Shown: piece after piece, positions 7,194 to 9,196 of the stretch
Position numbering within the stretch: the first letter of the stretch is position 1
Layout: each line of letters begins with the position of its first letter
Assembly: GCA_049318685.1 (NCBI GenBank)
Contig: JBMOFW010000114.1
Location: forward strand, 1-9,196
Direction of reading: 5' to 3'
From: JAIXWP01 sp049318685
Lineage (GTDB): Bacteria; Bacteroidota; Bacteroidia; Flavobacteriales_D; Sanyastnellaceae
DNA length: 9,196 bases
Position numbers and translations under genes: made by a program
Notes under the pieces: model-generated
The model's input: the letters and a program-made list of their open reading frames with translations, nothing else
What the model was told of the DNA's origin: nothing
Database searches by the model: none

Positions 7194-7745
7194 TTATTTT
7201 TTATTCGGTTTAGTTGGCGTTGGCGCCGGATTTTTCTCGTCGCCAGAAGGCTTCGCACCAGCACCTGGACGCTCTGGTCCACCTTCACCTTTTTGACCAC
7301 CTTTGCGGGCCATGCGCTTCTCGAGGATCAAATGCACTTCATCCTTGCCATTCACTGTCATATTGTAAGAAGAAAGCAATTTGAATCCAATATTATTCAT
7401 GTAGGTCATCGCGTCAGGAATTGTTTGGAAGGTCAATTCACGGGCTACACGCATTTTTTCAATCAATTCTTTATCGTCAACTCCCGCTGTTGTTTCACGA
7501 CCAAAATCCAAACGGATAACTGTACCTCCGGCAGCATTTTGGGTGATCACTATTTCAGCGAAAATGGATTCAGGCGAAGTCACAGTAGCTTTTGAAGCTG
7601 GAGCTTCTTTGCCTTTGTCAGAAGGAGCAGGAACCTCTTTGGTTTCAGTTTTTGTGTCTTTAGCTTCAGACTTATCAGAAGCTTTGGTTTGAGCACCAGC
7701 CCAGATTGGAGCGGCAATCATTGCCATCAAAATAATTTTCTTCAT
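7194..7745 (-). CDS. Secreted protein of unknown function with low-complexity flanks
   Basis: I do not recognise a named family. The 183 residues begin with a Sec signal peptide, MKKIILMAMIAAPIWAGAQ, with likely cleavage after AGA at about residue 18, so the product is exported to the periplasm or beyond. It does not look like a lipoprotein, as no Cys follows the hydrophobic core. Residues 20-56 are a Lys/Glu/Ser/Thr/Ala linker. A compact core (about 57-145) has alternating strands and a helix: IFAEIVITQ, GGTVIRLDFG, then FQTIPDAMTYMNNIGFKLLSSYNM and EVHLILEKRM. The DAMTYMNNIGFKLLSSY part recalls the 'dalNym...GW.lv' pattern of small uncharacterised Bacteroidota secreted proteins; that link is from memory and weak. 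The tail (146-183) is Gly/Pro/Lys-rich and disordered. The gene has its own -7 element and terminator, so it is probably monocistronic. The ATG at 7743-7745 fits the signal peptide. Confidence 0.85.
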   Translation of the reverse strand: MKKIILMAMIAAPIWAGAQTKASDKSEAKDTKTETKEVPAPSDKGKEAPASKATVTSPESIFAEIVITQNAAGGTVIRLDFGRETTAGVDDKELIEKMRVARELTFQTIPDAMTYMNNIGFKLLSSYNMTVNGKDEVHLILEKRMARKGGQKGEGGPERPGAGAKPSGDEKNPAPTPTKPNKK

Positions 7746-7769
7746 AGGTAATTTGCGAATTTATTGCGT

Positions 7770-7777
7770 CAAAAATA
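7770..7777 (-). promoter_or_regulatory. Predicted -7 promoter element of the secreted-protein gene
   Basis: TATTTTTG on the minus strand matches all fixed positions of TAnnTTTG, 24 bases before the ATG. A TTG occurs upstream only at a 14-base spacing, shorter than usual. Just upstream, GCCAA (plus-strand reading) is repeated at 7778-7782 and 7790-7794, 12 bases apart, which may or may not be meaningful. Confidence 0.45.
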
Positions 7778-7851
7778 GCCAAACATGATGCCAATCGATG
7801 AAATAAAACGTTAATGCCGAGCTTTCATTGATCCTGCACATCTTTGCATTC

Positions 7852-8637
7852 ATGAATCAGTGGCATGAAGCGAAGCATTTTATTCGTCATTTGTTCCTAG
7901 CGCGCAACCGTCATGGCGTGCATTCTCCTTTGGTGTATAAGCTCAACACGCAAGTATTGACGCGAACTATTCACTTTACCGAATTTGAACAGATAGAGTC
8001 TGCGCGTAAAGACTTGCTTGCTGACAAGCGATCGATAGAAGTAGAAGACTTCGGTGCGGGTTCGCGCGCAGAATCGCGCGGGTTACGCACGGTGTGTTCG
8101 ATTGCCAAAAATGCATTGGCCCCTGCACATCAAGCGCAAGCCTTGTTCAAACTCATTCGACACTTTCAGCCCACTTCCATTCTTGAACTGGGTACTAGCC
8201 TCGGTATAACAACGTCGTATTTAGCTAAAGCCGCACCAGAGGCGCAAATCAGCACCATCGAGGGATCGTCAAACATCGCTCAATTGGCACAAGCCACTTT
8301 TCAAAAGCTAAACATTTCTCACATAGACTCCGTGATTGGCACTTTTGATGAAGTACTAGATCACGTCTTGAATAAAAGAACATCGTGGGATATGATCTAC
8401 ATCGATGGAAATCATCGATTCGAGGCCACCGTGCGCTATTTGGATAAGATAAAACCTTTTCTAAACGAAAACTCGATCGTGGTCCTCGATGATATTTATT
8501 GGTCAAAAGAAATGACCCAGGCCTGGCAACAAGCCTGTCAGCGAGAAGAATTTAGCCTCTTTCTCGACTATTTCCATTTTGGAATCTTGTTTTGCAGACC
8601 GCGTATGCAACGCGAATACCATAAAGTACGCTATTGA
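7852..8637 (+). CDS. Class I SAM-dependent methyltransferase (O-methyltransferase-like)
   Basis: A 261-residue cytoplasmic protein with a Rossmann methyltransferase fold; the substrate is unknown. The N-terminal region carries HGVHSPLVY (21-29) and DFGAGSR (66-72), which I associate with a Bacteroidota-specific branch. The SAM site follows: motif I LELGTSLGITTSYLA (111-125), the acidic end of strand 2 in STIEGS (134-139), WDMIYIDGNH (179-188), and VVLDDIYWS (210-218). The Asp residues in YIDG and VLDD lie where metal-dependent O-methyltransferases hold their cation, so small-molecule O-methylation is plausible but unproven. I chose ATG 7852 because MNQWHEAKHFIRHLF suits the family. An in-frame TTG at 7828 would add eight residues. 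It is the only plus-strand gene here, divergent from the secreted-protein gene. Its stop overlaps the end of lpxD by seven bases, tail to tail. Confidence 0.88.
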   Translation: MNQWHEAKHFIRHLFLARNRHGVHSPLVYKLNTQVLTRTIHFTEFEQIESARKDLLADKRSIEVEDFGAGSRAESRGLRTVCSIAKNALAPAHQAQALFKLIRHFQPTSILELGTSLGITTSYLAKAAPEAQISTIEGSSNIAQLAQATFQKLNISHIDSVIGTFDEVLDHVLNKRTSWDMIYIDGNHRFEATVRYLDKIKPFLNENSIVVLDDIYWSKEMTQAWQQACQREEFSLFLDYFHFGILFCRPRMQREYHKVRY

Positions 8638-9196
8638 GCAGCCTTCTTCTCTACTTCATCCAAACGTTTCATCAATTCCGGCAATTTGCGGAAACCGATG
8701 TAGCTTTTCTTATAATCCATGATTGAAAAAGCTGGAGAACCTTGAATGATTGTATTTTCTTCCTTAATATCCTGACCTACACCGCTTTGTGCCGCAATTT
8801 TGGTTCCATCAGCAATCGAAATATGCCCAACAATGCCGACTTGTCCGCCGATCATACAATTCTTACCTATACGTGTTGAACCAGCCACACCGGTTTGTGC
8901 TGCAATGACCGTATTTTCGCCAATCTCCACATTGTGCGCAATCTGAATAAGATTATCCAATTTTACGCCTTTGCGAATTATGGTTGATCCCAATGTAGCT
9001 CTATCGATGGTGGTATTTGCGCCGATTTCCACATAATCTTCGAGAATGACGTTGCCGATTTGAGGCACTTTTGCATAATTATTTTCTGAATTGGGGGCAA
9101 ATCCAAATCCATCACCTCCAATGACTACACCTGAGTGGAGCGTGCAGTGATTTCCGATTTTACAATCGGCATACACACGAACTCCAGCATGGAAAA
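8631..9196 (-). CDS. lpxD: UDP-3-O-acylglucosamine N-acyltransferase LpxD, 3' part only
   Basis: LpxD transfers a hydroxyacyl chain from acyl carrier protein to the 2-amino group of UDP-3-O-acylglucosamine, the third step of lipid A synthesis, in the cytoplasm. About 188 C-terminal residues are in the window, against about 340 for a complete protein; the reading frame stays open to the right edge (FHAGVRVYADCKIG and on), so the start and the N-terminal acyl-binding domain lie outside. The visible part is a left-handed beta-helix of hexapeptide repeats with the LpxD hallmark GGDGFGFAP and the catalytic His in QIAHNVEIG (codon 8936-8934). It ends in the family's C-terminal helices (LPELMKRLDEVEKKAAQ). 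The in-frame GTG at 9176 is internal to the repeat domain and is not the start. Related hexapeptide acyltransferases such as LpxA are less likely because of the GDGFGF motif. Some Bacteroidota carry a second LpxD-like copy; which one this is cannot be told here. Confidence 0.93.
   Translation of the reverse strand, partial: FHAGVRVYADCKIGNHCTLHSGVVIGGDGFGFAPNSENNYAKVPQIGNVILEDYVEIGANTTIDRATLGSTIIRKGVKLDNLIQIAHNVEIGENTVIAAQTGVAGSTRIGKNCMIGGQVGIVGHISIADGTKIAAQSGVGQDIKEENTIIQGSPAFSIMDYKKSYIGFRKLPELMKRLDEVEKKAAQ

Noticed and set aside
7100..7300. 66-codon minus-strand frame overlapping the 3' end of the secreted-protein gene
   Set aside because: It is out of frame with the real gene, reads through that gene's terminator hairpin, and encodes a Lys/Arg-rich sequence without conserved features.
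8063..8084. CGCGCG repeats that could pair as a GC-rich hairpin
   Set aside because: They lie inside the methyltransferase gene and encode the SRAESRG segment. Codon choice for Arg and Ala explains them.
8631..9176. Complete short acyltransferase starting at the GTG at 9176
   Set aside because: The frame remains open upstream to the window edge with LpxD-like sequence, so 9176 is an internal codon of a longer gene.

Overview
The window reads as a chromosomal segment from a member of the Bacteroidota, most likely Flavobacteriales. Three things support this. No gene start has a Shine-Dalgarno sequence. Several starts are preceded by the TAnnTTTG -7 element typical of this phylum. The methyltransferase near the right end has the HGVHSP N-terminus that I associate with Bacteroidota. 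The genus cannot be named from this sequence alone.

Layout, left to right. Bases 1-108 are very AT-rich and hold no gene. Next, all on the minus strand, come a truncated RND/MMPL-type exporter (109-1542), a terminator, mscL (1635-2063), a 954-residue soluble hybrid histidine kinase (2114-4978), a long terminator, and dnaK (5096-7000). Two hairpins follow upstream of dnaK, then a small secreted protein of unknown function (7194-7745). The single plus-strand gene is a SAM-dependent methyltransferase (7852-8637). It runs tail to tail into the 3' part of lpxD (8631-9196, minus), which continues past the right edge.

Most genes are single transcription units separated by terminators. The likely exception is the kinase and mscL, which lie 50 bp apart with no terminator between them and could be partly co-transcribed, although mscL has its own -7 element. 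Functionally this is core cell physiology: protein folding (DnaK), osmotic relief (MscL), signal sensing (hybrid kinase), lipid A synthesis (LpxD) and export (RND protein). I see no CRISPR array, phage module, defence island, tRNA or rRNA.

The points most worth a second look are: the exporter that ends after about 60% of the family length exactly where base composition collapses to AT-rich; an imperfect 19-bp palindrome in the spacer of the predicted dnaK promoter, which is not CIRCE; a second terminator-like hairpin ahead of dnaK; a kinase with a degenerate receiver in front of an intact one; and an uncharacterised secreted protein with a compact core between two low-complexity segments. I found no convincing new multi-gene system.
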